From Prochlorococcus sp. AG-436-O11 (lineage in GTDB: Bacteria; Cyanobacteriota; Cyanobacteriia; PCC-6307; Cyanobiaceae): a stretch of DNA of 33,214 nt. The position numbers were made by a program, and so were the translations under genes. Below, piece by piece: positions 32,804 through 33,214 of the stretch. Position 1 is the first letter of the stretch. Each line of letters starts with the position of its first letter. Location: NCBI GenBank assembly GCA_003212535.1, contig QCPO01000002.1, positions 1 to 33,214 on the forward strand, in the 5' to 3' direction. The notes beneath the pieces are model-generated. The model was given only the letters and a program-made list of their open reading frames with translations. It had not been told where the DNA came from and ran no database searches.

Positions 32804-33214
32804 TTAATAGTAATTATTAATGGCATTTTGTAACCTTGTTAAGCCATCAATAATTTTTTCTTTGGAGTTGGCACAAGATATTCTAAAACATTGGTCGTCG
32901 CCAAAAACTTTCCCAGGTATTAATACTAATCCGAACTCGTTAAGAATTCTTTTGCAGAATTCAACAGAAGTAATTGAAGCGTCAGGTAATTTGGGAAATG
33001 CGTAGAATGCTCCATTAGGTTTGTGAATAAAAATTCCCTTTATATTCTTAAGACCTTCATAAAGAATTTCTCTTCTTTGGTCATAATGGTTATTAATTTT
33101 TTCGAAAAATTCATGATTTATTTTTAAAGCCTCTAAAGCACCTCTCTGAACAAAAGAACAAACATTACTTGTACTCTGACTCTGCAATGCAGAGGAGGCT
33201 TTAATTATATCTTT
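32804..33214 (-). CDS. aspC: Class I/II pyridoxal-phosphate aminotransferase, aspartate-type, N-terminus outside the window
   Basis: C-terminal 136 codons only; the frame stays open to the right edge. The reading KASSALQSQSTSNVCSFVQR near the window edge is typical of cyanobacterial/plastid aspartate (prephenate-type) aminotransferases just after the PLP-lysine segment, which lies outside. Later blocks are KPNGAFYAFPKL (GxFYxFP), FCKRILNEFGLVLIPGKVFG (the family VxxxPGxxFG) and DQCFRISCANSKEKIIDGL (R-I-S-x-A, the Arg that binds the substrate carboxylate). It would make glutamate/aspartate or related amino acids in the cytosol. It is upstream of phnD by 42 bp. Subtype (aspartate versus other) is inferred. 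Confidence 0.8.
   Translation of the reverse strand, partial: KDIIKASSALQSQSTSNVCSFVQRGALEALKINHEFFEKINNHYDQRREILYEGLKNIKGIFIHKPNGAFYAFPKLPDASITSVEFCKRILNEFGLVLIPGKVFGDDQCFRISCANSKEKIIDGLTRLQNAINNYY

Noticed and set aside
1..33214. tRNA, rRNA, CRISPR array, IS element or integrase
   Set aside because: No T-loop GGTTCRA motif on either strand, no regular repeat-spacer pattern, and no transposase or integrase motif was seen by eye; a tRNAscan-SE and repeat search would settle it.

Overview
The window looks like a piece of a high-light-adapted Prochlorococcus chromosome. This is inferred from very AT-rich DNA (around 30% GC by eye), very short gene spacing, a cluster of high-light-inducible (hli) genes, a B12-dependent class II ribonucleotide reductase, and several cyanobacterial or plastid families (CPP1-like/DUF3353, DUF3531, DUF92/VTE6, DUF1651, DUF4278). 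I see no tRNA, rRNA, IS element, prophage module or CRISPR array.

Layout. (1) 1-6759, minus strand: a tight run read HlyD-type adaptor > polA > cysS > dxr, with dxr cut by the left edge. (2) 6906-8939, plus strand: ychF followed by three small unknown membrane proteins. (3) 8940-10393, minus strand: three hli genes with a clear intrinsic terminator downstream, and a DUF1651 gene with a near-consensus sigma-70 promoter. (4) 10522-15460: small unknown genes on the plus strand around a minus-strand selO (protein AMPylase) and an NSS-family sodium symporter. (5) 15616-17830, plus strand: a non-canonical Nramp-like transporter, a tiny membrane protein and a DoxX protein. (6) 17831-19671: gene-poor and RNA-rich. 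It holds a G-rich structured intergenic segment, a 49-residue membrane protein, a complete glutamine-II ('downstream-peptide') riboswitch with its 33-residue DUF4278 peptide and terminator, and two small genes with a strong hairpin. (7) 19759-28909, core housekeeping: nrdJ, a methyltransferase, prfC, a CPP1-like protein, hslO with an ECF-like ATPase, and the DUF3531-rsmE-DUF92 run. (8) 28931-33214, minus strand: an aminotransferase cut by the right edge, then phnD-phnC-phnE (phosphonate/phosphite/phosphate-type ABC importer, with both permease domains fused in one chain) and an SGNH hydrolase.

Working together. Most blocks are housekeeping: isoprenoid synthesis, translation, replication, dNTP supply and redox chaperoning. 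The accessory stretch from about 8 to 19.7 kb carries the stress and nutrient functions (Hli proteins, transporters, the glutamine-sensing riboswitch). The clearest regulatory system is the glutamine riboswitch and peptide at 18741-19003: promoter, aptamer pseudoknot, Shine-Dalgarno, ORF and terminator can all be read from the bases. The least explained element is the structured G-rich segment at about 17955-18160.
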